A stretch of 64,000 nucleotides of DNA from Aphanothece hegewaldii CCALA 016 (GCF_003007785.1 NZ_PXOH01000010.1:62001-126000), one strand, 5' to 3'; shown: positions 17,737 to 26,284, counted from the stretch's first letter. Numbers and translations are program-made. The notes: a model not told the origin generated them from the letters alone.

Positions 17737-18840
17737 ATGAATCAATACCTCGCAGAAGTCTCGCATAAACTCACAATAGTCCGCCAAATGCTCGAAGAAA
17801 ATGAGTTACAAGGGCTACGACTACGGGGTACTGATTGGTTTGCTTGGATCACGGCTGGTGCGTCTAATAGTGTACTACTCACTGCCGAAACGGGAATTGC
17901 TGAAGTTTTAGTGACTCCCCAAGATGCCTGGGTTTTGACGGATGAAATTGAAGCACAACGCCTCATCGATGAGGAATTACCCGCTAATTTCAAGCTATTT
18001 GTTTACCCTTGGGCTGCGGTGGCTAGTCGTGAATCTTTTGTGCGAGATGCGACACATGGCGGTAAAATTTGTAGCGAGCGTCCCATTTTCCCCCTAGAAT
18101 CTCAATTGCCCCGTTCCTTGTACTACCACAAATTAAGATTTTTGTCAAGTGAATTAGAGCGATATCGTCAAGTTTGCCGAAAAGCTAGTGAAGCGATGAC
18201 AGAAGTTTTACAAGCGGCTCAACCCACTTGGACAGAATATCAGTTAGCTGGGGCAGGAGCAGAAGCCTTATGGAAACGGGGTTTACATCCTGCCTTAACT
18301 CTAGTAGCAGGTGAAAGACGATTGCCGCTTTATCGACACGCCACTCCTACGGAAGAAGCGATCGGACGCGAAGCTATGTTAGTCTTTTGTGCTAGGGGTT
18401 TTGGTTTGTATGCGAATCTAACTCGTTTTGTTTCCTTCGACTCTCTGGGGACGAAGGATGAACAAGTGGCTCGACATCGCCAAGTGGCTGAAATTGAAGC
18501 GCAAGCCTTGAATTTATGCCAGTCTGAGACATCTTTGAATACAATCTATCATGCTCTCGCTCTAGCTTACGAACAACAAGGATTCCCTAACGCGATTCGA
18601 GAACATCACCAAGGAGGAATAACGGGTTATCTCGCACGAGAAATCGTGGCAACTCCAACAACTACTGAGATCCTGCAACCCAATATGGCAGTAGCTTGGA
18701 ACCCTAGTTTACCTGGGGCAAAGATTGAGGATACATTTGTTCTTTTAGAAGATGGTAACTTAGAAAATTTAACATTTGATGCTAATTTTCCTAGCGTAGA
18801 AATCAACGGAAGATTACGCCCCATACCTTTAATTCGTTAA
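17737..18840 (+). CDS. M24 (aminopeptidase P/creatinase-like) protein lacking most metal ligands
   Basis: Residues 1-135 form a creatinase-like N-terminal domain and 140-350 a pita-bread M24 fold. The five metal ligands of active M24 peptidases (Asp, Asp, His, Glu, Glu) are mostly absent. The GYxSDxTR segment reads GLYANLTR, putting Asn227 at the second Asp; no Asp is found where the first should be (MLVFCARGF). The EPG motif reads WNPSLPG, with Asn322. Glu331 in KIEDT and His290/His291 remain. It is therefore unlikely to be a metallopeptidase; creatinase is a known metal-free member. The gap to galK is four bases, so a role tied to galactose metabolism is inferred. Confidence 0.8.
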   Translation: MNQYLAEVSHKLTIVRQMLEENELQGLRLRGTDWFAWITAGASNSVLLTAETGIAEVLVTPQDAWVLTDEIEAQRLIDEELPANFKLFVYPWAAVASRESFVRDATHGGKICSERPIFPLESQLPRSLYYHKLRFLSSELERYRQVCRKASEAMTEVLQAAQPTWTEYQLAGAGAEALWKRGLHPALTLVAGERRLPLYRHATPTEEAIGREAMLVFCARGFGLYANLTRFVSFDSLGTKDEQVARHRQVAEIEAQALNLCQSETSLNTIYHALALAYEQQGFPNAIREHHQGGITGYLAREIVATPTTTEILQPNMAVAWNPSLPGAKIEDTFVLLEDGNLENLTFDANFPSVEINGRLRPIPLIR

Positions 18841-18844
18841 TTTT

Positions 18845-19912
18845 ATGAATTTTCAAGAGTTTTTTCATCAATCACCTGACGCGATCGCCAGCGCACCAGG
18901 ACGAGTTAACTTATTAGGCGAACATACTGACTATAATGATGGCTTCGTCTTACCGATCGCTATTCCCCAGACAACAACGGTACAGTTAGGATTGAGTCAT
19001 AATGGTCATTATCATTTTTACTCAAGGAATTTAGACGAATATGTGAGCCTGAGCGATCTTCATTCAATTCCCTGGGGGTTTGCTAGTTATCTAATTGGCT
19101 GTATCTTATTATTACAACAGAATGGTTACACGATTCCCGCGTTAAATATTTATGTTTATTCAACAGTACCGCTCGAAGCAGGTTTATCGAGCAGTGCGGC
19201 TCTAGAAGTGGCTTTCTTACGTGGGTTGCGCCAACTCCTTCACCTCAACATTGATGATGTTGAAATTGCCCAACTCGCCCAACAAGCGGAGATTCATTAT
19301 GCAGGTGTACAATGTGGCATCATGGATCAAATGGCTTCTAGTCTTGCTGATACGACTCATTTGTTGTTTTTGGATACCCGTACTCTAGAACGTCAGATTT
19401 TGCCTTTTCCCGATGGTGGAGCAATTGTCGTGATCGATAGCGGAGTTCCCCGTTCTTTAGCCAGTAGCGGTTATAATCAAAGACGCTCTGAATGTGAGGA
19501 AGCTGCAAAAAGGTTAGGGGTCAAAGCATTACGAGATATTACAGATGTAAATAAATTAGAAACATTACCCGAACCATTACGCCGACGCGCTCGTCATGTG
19601 GTGACAGAAAATAACCGCGTTTTGGAAGTGCTATCAGGAGTCACACTCTTCCGCTTTGGCGAATTGATGAATGCTTCTCATGCCAGTTTACGCGACGATT
19701 ACGAAGTTTCTGTACCCGCGTTGGATCAATTAGTCACTATCTTACAACAAACTCCAGGCGTTTTCGGCGCAAGGCTTACGGGTGCTGGTTTTGGCGGCTC
19801 TTGTGTGGCTTTAGTAACGGTTCACCAAGGACAAGAAATTGCAACTCAAACTTTAGATCAGTATAACCGTGCTGGTCATCAAGGACGAATTCTGGTTCCT
19901 GTTACCGAGTGA
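18845..19912 (+). CDS. galK: Galactokinase
   Basis: Phosphorylates galactose to galactose-1-phosphate with ATP, the first Leloir step. GHMP-kinase motifs are all present: the galactokinase signature GRVNLLGEHTDYNDG (residues 19-33), the phosphate loop LSSSAALEV near 113, catalytic Asp in GIMDQMASS near 155, and GAGFGGSC near the C-terminus. Length, 355 residues, is normal. It ends the GH2-galT-DUF4142-M24-galK run; no GalE or transporter is in the window. Confidence 0.95.
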   Translation: MNFQEFFHQSPDAIASAPGRVNLLGEHTDYNDGFVLPIAIPQTTTVQLGLSHNGHYHFYSRNLDEYVSLSDLHSIPWGFASYLIGCILLLQQNGYTIPALNIYVYSTVPLEAGLSSSAALEVAFLRGLRQLLHLNIDDVEIAQLAQQAEIHYAGVQCGIMDQMASSLADTTHLLFLDTRTLERQILPFPDGGAIVVIDSGVPRSLASSGYNQRRSECEEAAKRLGVKALRDITDVNKLETLPEPLRRRARHVVTENNRVLEVLSGVTLFRFGELMNASHASLRDDYEVSVPALDQLVTILQQTPGVFGARLTGAGFGGSCVALVTVHQGQEIATQTLDQYNRAGHQGRILVPVTE

Positions 19913-20001
19913 ACAAACTTTAATCGCTCACTCAAAAGTTAACCTTTTCAGTTTCGGCTTTTCTGTCTGTTGACAGGTAATTAGATAACAGCGATCGCGT
20001 T

Positions 20002-20024
20002 AGTAATAAATTAATTTTATTACT
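20002..20024 (+). promoter_or_regulatory. Perfect inverted repeat abutting the ribosome binding site
   Basis: AGTAATAAA (20002-20010) and TTTATTACT (20016-20024) form a 9-bp perfect inverted repeat with a 5-base loop. The GAGGA ribosome binding site of the next gene starts at the next base (20025-20029), eight bases before its ATG. It may be an operator or an RNA hairpin affecting translation. The stem is only A-T and G-C poor, so an RNA hairpin would be weak. Confidence 0.45.
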
Positions 20025-20037
20025 GAGGATAAAAGTA

Positions 20038-21204
20038 ATGAGGGCAGTCTGTTGGCATGGCGCAAATGATGTACGTGTAGAAACCGTACCCGATCCAACT
20101 CTTCTTAACCCCCGTGATGCGATCATTAAAGTTACTGCGACAACGATTTGTGGTTCCGATCTACATATCTATGATGGCTATATTCCATCAATGAAAGCGG
20201 GTGATATTATTGGTCACGAATTCATGGGAGAAGTTGTCGAAATTGGTAAAGAAGTTAAGCAATTAAAAATAGGCGATCGCGTTGTTGTCTCTTCGATTAT
20301 TGGTTGTGGTCATTGCTTCTTTTGTCAGGGTCAGATGTGGTCATTGTGTGATAATTCCAATCCTAACGGGTTGATGCAAGAGCCGCTTTTTGGTCATGGT
20401 ACGAGCGCAATTTTTGGATATTCTCACTTATTTGGTGGTCTTGCGGGATCACAAGCTCAATATGTGCGCGTTCCTTTTGCTGATTTTGGCTGTCTCAAAG
20501 TTCCTCATGATCTACCAGAAGAAAAGTTACTGCCGATCTCTGATGCGTTTCCCACAGGCTATATGGCTGCCGATCTCTGTGATATTAAGCCAGGTGATAT
20601 TGTTGCTGTTTGGGGATGTGGCCCAGTTGGTCAATTTGCCATCAGGAGTGCCTATCTATTAGGGGCAGAACGGGTGATCGCTATTGATAAAGTTCCTGAA
20701 CGTCTCCAGTTAGCCAAAAAAAGTGGCGCAGAAACGATCAATTTCTCAGAAATAGATGCAGGAGAAGCCCTCAATGAAATGACTGGCGGTCGTGGCCCAG
20801 ATGCCTGTATTGATGCGGTGGGCATGGAATCACACGGTATGGGGCCGATGGGACTGTATGATAAGGTAGCACAGGCCGTAAAACTCGAAACCGATCGCCC
20901 TCATGTTCTCCGACAAATGATCGTAGCTTGTCGTAAAGGCGGTACTCTGGCTGTGATGGGGGTTTATGCTGGTTTTGTCGATAAAATTCCAATGGGGGCT
21001 GCTTTTAATAAGGGTTTGACGATCCGTATGGGGCAAATGTTCGGACAAAAGTATATGCCTCGATTATTAGACCACGTTATGAAAGGCGAGATCGATCCTT
21101 CTAATGTTTTTACTCATACTCTGTCTTTAGAAGAAACTAAACAGGGCTATGAAATGTTTAAAAATAAAACTGATAATTGCGTTAAAGTGTTGCTAAAGCC
21201 TTAA
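20038..21204 (+). CDS. Zinc-dependent alcohol dehydrogenase (formaldehyde dehydrogenase-like)
   Basis: A medium-chain dehydrogenase. Catalytic zinc ligands are Cys in TICGSDLH and the following GHEFMGEV pair. The structural zinc loop keeps four cysteines (GCGHCFFCQGQMWSLC). The NAD-binding motif WGCGPVGQFA lies near 200. The MCR family branch with the SHLFGGLAGSQAQYVRVP insert resembles glutathione-independent formaldehyde dehydrogenases and related zinc enzymes. Substrate unknown. It is separated from galK by 125 bases and has its own GAGGA site, so it is probably an independent unit. Confidence 0.88.
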   Translation: MRAVCWHGANDVRVETVPDPTLLNPRDAIIKVTATTICGSDLHIYDGYIPSMKAGDIIGHEFMGEVVEIGKEVKQLKIGDRVVVSSIIGCGHCFFCQGQMWSLCDNSNPNGLMQEPLFGHGTSAIFGYSHLFGGLAGSQAQYVRVPFADFGCLKVPHDLPEEKLLPISDAFPTGYMAADLCDIKPGDIVAVWGCGPVGQFAIRSAYLLGAERVIAIDKVPERLQLAKKSGAETINFSEIDAGEALNEMTGGRGPDACIDAVGMESHGMGPMGLYDKVAQAVKLETDRPHVLRQMIVACRKGGTLAVMGVYAGFVDKIPMGAAFNKGLTIRMGQMFGQKYMPRLLDHVMKGEIDPSNVFTHTLSLEETKQGYEMFKNKTDNCVKVLLKP

Positions 21205-21302
21205 GCAAGCCGATTTTTTCGCTCTTCGTGATACATTTTAAACTTCAATCAGATTTTGCACGTTTACAACGGCGAGATCTGTTTTTTTTATTCGGAAAAT
21301 CT

Positions 21303-21330
21303 ATGACATTAGAAAGATATTAAATATAAT
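21303..21330 (+). promoter_or_regulatory. Candidate sigma-70 promoter of the PsaJ-like gene
   Basis: ATGACA at 21303-21308 (five of six matches to TTGACA) is followed after 16 bases by TATAAT at 21325-21330. It would start a transcript near 21337, about 50 bases before the PsaJ-like ATG at 21389. Spacing and position are right for a housekeeping promoter; no experimental support is available. Confidence 0.5.
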
Positions 21331-21388
21331 CTTGTTTCTTAGAATAAAACTCAATTGCCGATTATTTAAACAGCATGAGGATTCGACA

Positions 21389-21532
21389 ATGCAGAACAAT
21401 AATGGTTTACTTCGATATCTTTCACTTGCGCCAGTACTACTAACTCTTTTCCTTGTTGCGATCGCAGTGTTGATGATTTACATCAATTATTTTTATCCCG
21501 ATCTGCTTTTCCATCCAATGCCTAACCAATAA
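21389..21532 (+). CDS. PsaJ-like photosystem I subunit IX (orphan, 47 residues)
   Basis: The product is one membrane helix with the PsaJ pattern: LLRYLSLAPVLLTLF at the N-terminal side and YINYFYPDLLFHP after the helix. Known PsaJ proteins have FLSTAPV near the start and N-R-F-Y/F-PDLLFHP at the end. PsaJ is a roughly 40-residue peripheral helix next to PsaF. This copy has a longer N-terminus (MQNNNG) and a PMPNQ tail, and lacks the usual E/N-R before the PDLLFHP motif. psaF, its usual neighbour, is not here. GAGGA at 21377-21381 lies seven bases before the ATG and rejects a longer upstream start. It may be a second, conditional PsaJ. Confidence 0.8.
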   Translation: MQNNNGLLRYLSLAPVLLTLFLVAIAVLMIYINYFYPDLLFHPMPNQ

Positions 21533-21627
21533 TCGATTTTGAATATGGGTGTTACAGAGGAGAAATTATTATATTTTCTCCTTTTCTTATTACTAGGTTA
21601 GAAAGCTCAAACCTCGATATTTTTATT

Positions 21628-22101
21628 ATGATGAATCAAGACACGCAAAGCAGAAAAACGTCGATCGCAGGAATTGTTTTAGGTGTTGGTATGGGTAGTT
21701 TTGTCGATGGGATTTTACTCCATACTATTTTGAGATGGCATCAAATGGTATCGAATTGGGTTCCACCAACAACCATCGAGGCTATACATATTAATATGAC
21801 GTGGGATGGTCTATTCCATGCTTTTTCTTGGCTAGTTACTTTAATTGGTATTTTTTTGTTATGGCATGATGCACGATCTAATATTTTAATTCCGTCTCTC
21901 GCTTCTTTTATCGGACAGTTATTCTTTGGTTTTGGTTTGTTTAATCTCATCGAAGGCATTATCGACCATCATCTACTCGCTATCCATTATGTGCGACAAG
22001 TTCCTAACTATGCGGTTTACAATTGGACTTTTCTCGCCGTTGGTGGTGTACTGTTTATTGTACTGGGTTGGTGGCTAATGCGATCGCCTAAACATACTTA
22101 A
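21628..22101 (+). CDS. DUF2243 membrane protein
   Basis: A four-helix integral membrane protein of the DUF2243 family, shown by GVGMGSFVDGILLHTILRWHQM at 19-40 and GLFNLIEGIIDHHLLAIHYV near 109. Conserved His, Asp and Glu in or near membrane segments could bind a metal or haem, but the family has no assigned function. It follows the PsaJ-like gene by 95 bases in the same direction. Two ATGs are adjacent at the start. Confidence 0.85.
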   Translation: MMNQDTQSRKTSIAGIVLGVGMGSFVDGILLHTILRWHQMVSNWVPPTTIEAIHINMTWDGLFHAFSWLVTLIGIFLLWHDARSNILIPSLASFIGQLFFGFGLFNLIEGIIDHHLLAIHYVRQVPNYAVYNWTFLAVGGVLFIVLGWWLMRSPKHT

Positions 22102-22125
22102 TTTCCGTATAAACACCCCTATTTT

Positions 22126-22155
22126 TTGACAAATCTTTATGTTATAAATAAAGAT
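22126..22155 (+). promoter_or_regulatory. -35 element with adjoining inverted repeat, probable TetR autoregulatory site
   Basis: TTGACA at 22126-22131 is followed at once by ATCTTTAT (22133-22140) and ATAAAGAT (22148-22155), a perfect 8-bp inverted repeat with seven bases between arms. This is where an operator would sit to block a promoter reading toward the TetR gene 38 bases downstream. A clear -10 with 17-base spacing is not obvious. That the TetR binds here is inference. Confidence 0.45.
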
Positions 22156-22192
22156 AACGAGCGTTCGATATAAAACAACTATTGTTCAACAT

Positions 22193-22768
22193 ATGCCAAA
22201 AATCGTTGATACAGAGCAATACAAGAAAGAACTACTGCAAAAAAGTTTTGATCTTTTTGCCCAGAAAGGTTACGCAGCACTAACCACGAGAGAACTCGCC
22301 CAAGAATTGGGAGTATCAACAGGAACGCTGTATCACTATTTTCCAAGCAAAGCGGCGTTATTTGAGCAGTTAGTCGAAGAACTGTGTCAACAAGATGTCG
22401 TTAAAGCGACTGTCGAAATTAAAAAAGCCAAAACTTTAACCGCCAAGTTAGAAGCTTTAGGAAAGTTCATGGAGACGCAGCAAACCAACTGTATTAAACA
22501 GATGTTTTTGTGGATCGAATATTGTCAACAACAGGAAAAAGAACAGGGAGAAAAAACTCAATTTTTTGAGCGAATAGACGAACGATATCATCAAGCCGTA
22601 ATAGATGTTATTGGAGTCAAAGATCCTGCGATCGCTTGGTTAGTTTTGACCATGATTAATGGATTAATTATCGAAAAACTATGGGGCAATAGTCATGTTT
22701 CTTTAACCGAACACCTGAAATTGTTAGGGGAACTGATCACCGCCCACGAAGAAAAAAAATATGATTAA
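22193..22768 (+). CDS. TetR/AcrR family transcriptional regulator
   Basis: Residues 12-58 form the TetR helix-turn-helix (KSFDLFAQKGYAALTTREL, then GVSTGTLYHYFPSKAALF). The remaining 130 residues are the helical ligand-binding and dimer domain, with no recognisable ligand signature. It starts a run with the DevB, DevC and DevA-like genes (15-base gap to devB), so it probably controls that exporter and its own promoter through the inverted repeat upstream. Confidence 0.92.
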   Translation: MPKIVDTEQYKKELLQKSFDLFAQKGYAALTTRELAQELGVSTGTLYHYFPSKAALFEQLVEELCQQDVVKATVEIKKAKTLTAKLEALGKFMETQQTNCIKQMFLWIEYCQQQEKEQGEKTQFFERIDERYHQAVIDVIGVKDPAIAWLVLTMINGLIIEKLWGNSHVSLTEHLKLLGELITAHEEKKYD

Positions 22769-22783
22769 ACAGCAGGAGTAGCA

Positions 22784-24061
22784 ATGACATTAAAAGCCTT
22801 TAAAACGACCAATCCCATATTAGTCGGGTTACTTCTAGCCGGAACAACCCTCGCCGGATTTACAGCTATTTACACCGTTTCTCAGGTCGGGCAAAAAGAA
22901 ACCCCGCCACCCGTTGTGACAACGCCTGTAGTGACACGAATTACCGCTTTAGGTCGAATTGAGCCAAAAACTGAAATTATTAGCGTTTCTACCCCTTTAA
23001 ATTACGACTCCGATCGCATGGCACAATTATTCGTCGATGAAGGAGACTCAGTCAAAAAAGGTCAAGTCATCGCCATTTTAGATAGCCGCGATCGCTTACA
23101 AAATAACTTGACAGAAGCGCAAAAAGATGTAGAGATAGCCAAAGCCAAACTTGCTCAAGTCAAAGCAGGTGCAAAAACGGGTGAGATTGAGGCGCAGTCG
23201 GCTACAGTACGGCGAACCGAAGCACAAACGGAAGGGGATACGATCGCACAACAAGCCACTCTACGACGCTTAGAAGCCCAACTAGAAGGCGATATTGCCG
23301 CACAACAAGCAACCATCGGCAAGCTAGAAGCAGAATATAGTAACGCGAATGCAGAATTTATTCGTTATCAACAGCTTTATACAGAAGGGGCGATCTCTGC
23401 GTCTAATTTTGATGCAAAAAAGTTAAGTTTAGAAACCAGTCGTAAACAACTCGATGAAGCAAAAGTGACTTTAAACCGAATTCAACGAACTGGACAACAA
23501 CAAATCAAAGAAGCAAGAACTAATTTAGAACGCATTGAACGGACTGGAAAACAACAAGCTTTAGAAGCACAATCAACTCTAAATAAAGTAGCAGAAGTTC
23601 GCTCAGTTGACGTACAAGCAGCCCAAGCCGAAGTAAATTCCGCACTAGCTAAAGTTCAAAAAGCCCAAACTGAACTCAATCAAGTTTATATCCGTTCTCC
23701 CCTCACTGGACAAGTCATTAAAATTCATACTCGCCCAGGTGAACAAATAAGCGATAACGGTGTGGTTGATCTCGCAGAAACAGGACAAATGGAAGTCGTG
23801 GCGGAAGTTTATCAAAGCGATATTAGCAAAATACGGACCAGACAAGAGGCTGTAATTACTGGAGAGTCTTTTGAGGGGGAAATACGGGGAAACGTTCGTC
23901 TAATCGGCTTACAAGTGGATCAGCAGGATGTTTTTAGTAACCAACCAGGAGAAAATTTAGACCGCAAAGTAATTGAAGTTCGGATTCGTTTACGTCCCGA
24001 AGATGGTCAAAAAGTGAAAAGGTTAACTAATTCTCAAGTACAAGTTGCGATCGTGCCTTAA
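22784..24061 (+). CDS. devB: ABC exporter membrane fusion protein, DevB family
   Basis: A HlyD-like periplasmic adaptor. An N-terminal anchor (residues 12-35) leads to a lipoyl-like half motif (MAQLFVDEGDSVKKGQVIAILDSRDRL at 80-106), a long coiled-coil hairpin (107-300) and a second lipoyl half (VYIRSPLTGQVIKIHTRPGEQI). In heterocyst formers DevBCA with TolC exports glycolipids; paralogues in other cyanobacteria have other or unknown cargo. AGGAG lies seven bases before the ATG. The three exporter genes are almost contiguous. Confidence 0.9.
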   Translation: MTLKAFKTTNPILVGLLLAGTTLAGFTAIYTVSQVGQKETPPPVVTTPVVTRITALGRIEPKTEIISVSTPLNYDSDRMAQLFVDEGDSVKKGQVIAILDSRDRLQNNLTEAQKDVEIAKAKLAQVKAGAKTGEIEAQSATVRRTEAQTEGDTIAQQATLRRLEAQLEGDIAAQQATIGKLEAEYSNANAEFIRYQQLYTEGAISASNFDAKKLSLETSRKQLDEAKVTLNRIQRTGQQQIKEARTNLERIERTGKQQALEAQSTLNKVAEVRSVDVQAAQAEVNSALAKVQKAQTELNQVYIRSPLTGQVIKIHTRPGEQISDNGVVDLAETGQMEVVAEVYQSDISKIRTRQEAVITGESFEGEIRGNVRLIGLQVDQQDVFSNQPGENLDRKVIEVRIRLRPEDGQKVKRLTNSQVQVAIVP

Positions 24062-24066
24062 ATATT

Positions 24067-25236
24067 ATGTTACCGAAATTTTTACGAAAAACACCCCTTG
24101 CTTGGCTACAGGTTTCTCGAGAAAAAAGCCGTTTGGCTATTGCTTTAGCGGGTATTGCTTTTGCTGATTTATTGATGTTTACTCAGTTGGGTTTTAAAAA
24201 TGCGTTGTTTGATGCTTCAATTAAACCCCATGAGATTTTAGATACTGATTTAGTTCTAATTAATCCTCAGTTTGAAACCATTTTTGCGGTTAAAAGTTTT
24301 TCTCGTGAACGCTTATATCAAGCCATGCGAGTTGAGGGAATTCAATCAGCAAATTCTCTTTATATTGGATCTGCTCCTTGGAGAAATCCCGACACGACTG
24401 TAGACCGACCGATTTTAGTTTTTGGTGCAAGTCCAACTCAATCTATTTTCAAATTGCCAGAGGTTAATCAGCATTTAAACGATCTAAAAATGCTAGATAA
24501 AGTTTTATATGACCAAGCGGGACGGGTTGAATATGGGCCAATTGCTGAATTATTCAAGAAAAATAATCAAGTTTCAATTCAGCTTAATCACAAAGAAGTC
24601 AAGGTTGTTGGGGTATTTAGTTTAGGGGCATCTTTTGCCGCCGATGGTAATGTTATTACCAGTGATTCGACATTTTTAAACATATTTCCCGATCGTCAAC
24701 CCTATCAAATTGATGTTGGGTTGATTAAAGTTAAACCTAATGTAGCTCAACAAACTGTTAAAGCAAACTTACAACAATTGTTACCGAAAAATGAGGTATT
24801 AGTTTTAACACTGGATGAATTTGCCCAACGAGAAAAAGCTTATTGGGCTAATAGTACTGCGATCGGTTTTATTTTTACTCTCGGTACAGTGGTTGGATTT
24901 ATTGTCGGTATTGTTATTGTTTATCAAATTCTTTATTCAGATGTTTCCGATCATTTACCTGAATACGCCACTCTTAAAGCGATGGGATACGGCGATCGTT
25001 ATTTGATTGGGGTTCTCATGCAAGAAGCTTTAATTCTTGCTATTTTAGGCTTTATTCCTGGTTTTATTGCTTCGTTCGGGCTGTATTCTTTAGCTTCTTC
25101 AGCCACTCTTTTACCAATTATAATGACTCAACAACGAGCTATTAATGTTCTTATTTTAACCATTATTATGTGTGGTGGATCTGGTATTGTTGCGATGCGG
25201 AAGTTACAAACGGCTGATCCATCAGATATTTTCTAA
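24067..25236 (+). CDS. devC: ABC exporter permease, DevC family
   Basis: A MacB/FtsX-type permease with one N-terminal membrane helix (residues 16-40), a large periplasmic domain (45-260), and three C-terminal helices (near 267-290, 318-338, 358-378). DevC family features include LRKTPLAWLQVSREKSRL at the start and EYATLKAMGYGDRYL in the coupling region. It lies five bases after devB, and devA starts 31 bases after its stop. Confidence 0.92.
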   Translation: MLPKFLRKTPLAWLQVSREKSRLAIALAGIAFADLLMFTQLGFKNALFDASIKPHEILDTDLVLINPQFETIFAVKSFSRERLYQAMRVEGIQSANSLYIGSAPWRNPDTTVDRPILVFGASPTQSIFKLPEVNQHLNDLKMLDKVLYDQAGRVEYGPIAELFKKNNQVSIQLNHKEVKVVGVFSLGASFAADGNVITSDSTFLNIFPDRQPYQIDVGLIKVKPNVAQQTVKANLQQLLPKNEVLVLTLDEFAQREKAYWANSTAIGFIFTLGTVVGFIVGIVIVYQILYSDVSDHLPEYATLKAMGYGDRYLIGVLMQEALILAILGFIPGFIASFGLYSLASSATLLPIIMTQQRAINVLILTIIMCGGSGIVAMRKLQTADPSDIF

Positions 25237-25267
25237 TCTAATTTCTCTTGATTTGGCATTAATTCTT

Positions 25268-25993
25268 ATGACTACATTAGCACCATCGATTCAATTAACT
25301 AAAGAAAAATCAACTGAACCTGTGATTAGAATTCAACATCTTGATCACTATTTCGGTAAAGGCGATCTTCGTAAACAAGCTTTATATGATATTAATTTAG
25401 ATATTCAAGCGGGCGAAATTGTCATTATGACTGGGCCATCTGGTTCAGGAAAAACAACGCTACTTAGTTTAATGGGAGGACTTCGCACAATACAAGAGGG
25501 AAGTCTTTCTATTTTGGGACAAGAAATGCGCGATATTAGTAAGGGGAAAATGTTAGAAGTTCGTCGTCAAATTGGTTATATTTTCCAAGCACATAATTTA
25601 TTGACTTTTTTGACTGCTAAACAAAATGTGCGAATGTCTTTAGAATTGCACGATGAATATTTAGCCCAAGATATAGATAAAATTGCTGTACAAATGCTTG
25701 AATCTGTAGGGTTAGGAGATCGGGTTAATTATTATCCAGATAATTTATCTGGAGGACAAAAACAAAGAGTAGCGATCGCACGTGCTTTAGTCAGTCGTCC
25801 CAAAATTGTTTTAGCAGATGAACCCACCGCAGCATTAGATAAACAGTCTGGTAGAGATGTTGTAGAAGTAATGCAACGTTTAGCAAAAGAACAAGATTGT
25901 ACAATTTTATTAGTAACTCATGATAACCGTATTTTAGATATTGCCGATCGTCTTATTTATATGGAAGATGGACATTTATCCGATGCTGAGTAA
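25268..25993 (+). CDS. devA: ABC exporter ATP-binding protein, DevA family
   Basis: The ATPase of the DevBCA complex. Walker A GPSGSGKTT lies near 54-62, the signature LSGGQKQR near 157, Walker B IVLADEP near 178-184 and the switch His in LLVTHDNR. I chose the ATG at 25268, which begins MTTLAPSIQLTK. A longer reading from 25172 would overlap devC in another frame and has no support. The gene closes the TetR-DevB-DevC-DevA run. Confidence 0.93.
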   Translation: MTTLAPSIQLTKEKSTEPVIRIQHLDHYFGKGDLRKQALYDINLDIQAGEIVIMTGPSGSGKTTLLSLMGGLRTIQEGSLSILGQEMRDISKGKMLEVRRQIGYIFQAHNLLTFLTAKQNVRMSLELHDEYLAQDIDKIAVQMLESVGLGDRVNYYPDNLSGGQKQRVAIARALVSRPKIVLADEPTAALDKQSGRDVVEVMQRLAKEQDCTILLVTHDNRILDIADRLIYMEDGHLSDAE

Positions 25994-26053
25994 GGAGGAG
26001 TTGCCTTTAAAACTGAGCTATACTTGTAAGTATTCATAATATTTTAGGAAATT

Positions 26054-26279
26054 ATGATAGAGCAGCCATTTTACCAAGTTTTAGTAGAAGATGAAGAAAT
26101 TATCATCAAACTAAATAAGCAGTTTGTCGATCAAGCAACTCTAGAAAATATTCTTGATTATCTTAAAGCGCGAAAGTATAAGAAGAAAAAGCCAACTGAC
26201 TGAAGAACAAGCAGCAATTTTAGCGAATGAAATTGATCAAGCGGTGTGGGATAAGTTAAAAACAAGAATTTTGGGATAG
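26054..26279 (+). pseudogene. Frameshifted antitoxin gene
   Basis: From the ATG at 26054 the frame reads MIEQPFYQVLVEDEEIIIK through LENILDYLKARKYKKKK and stops at 26203. One frame over, the sequence continues SQLTEEQAAILANEIDQAVW to a TAG at 26277-26279, which is the normal C-terminal half of this cyanobacterial antitoxin type. Removing one base in the A-rich stretch near 26180-26191 would join them. The gene precedes a PIN toxin gene by five bases, the normal order for such modules. The frame change is seen; loss of function is inferred. Confidence 0.72.
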
Positions 26280-26284
26280 TTTTC

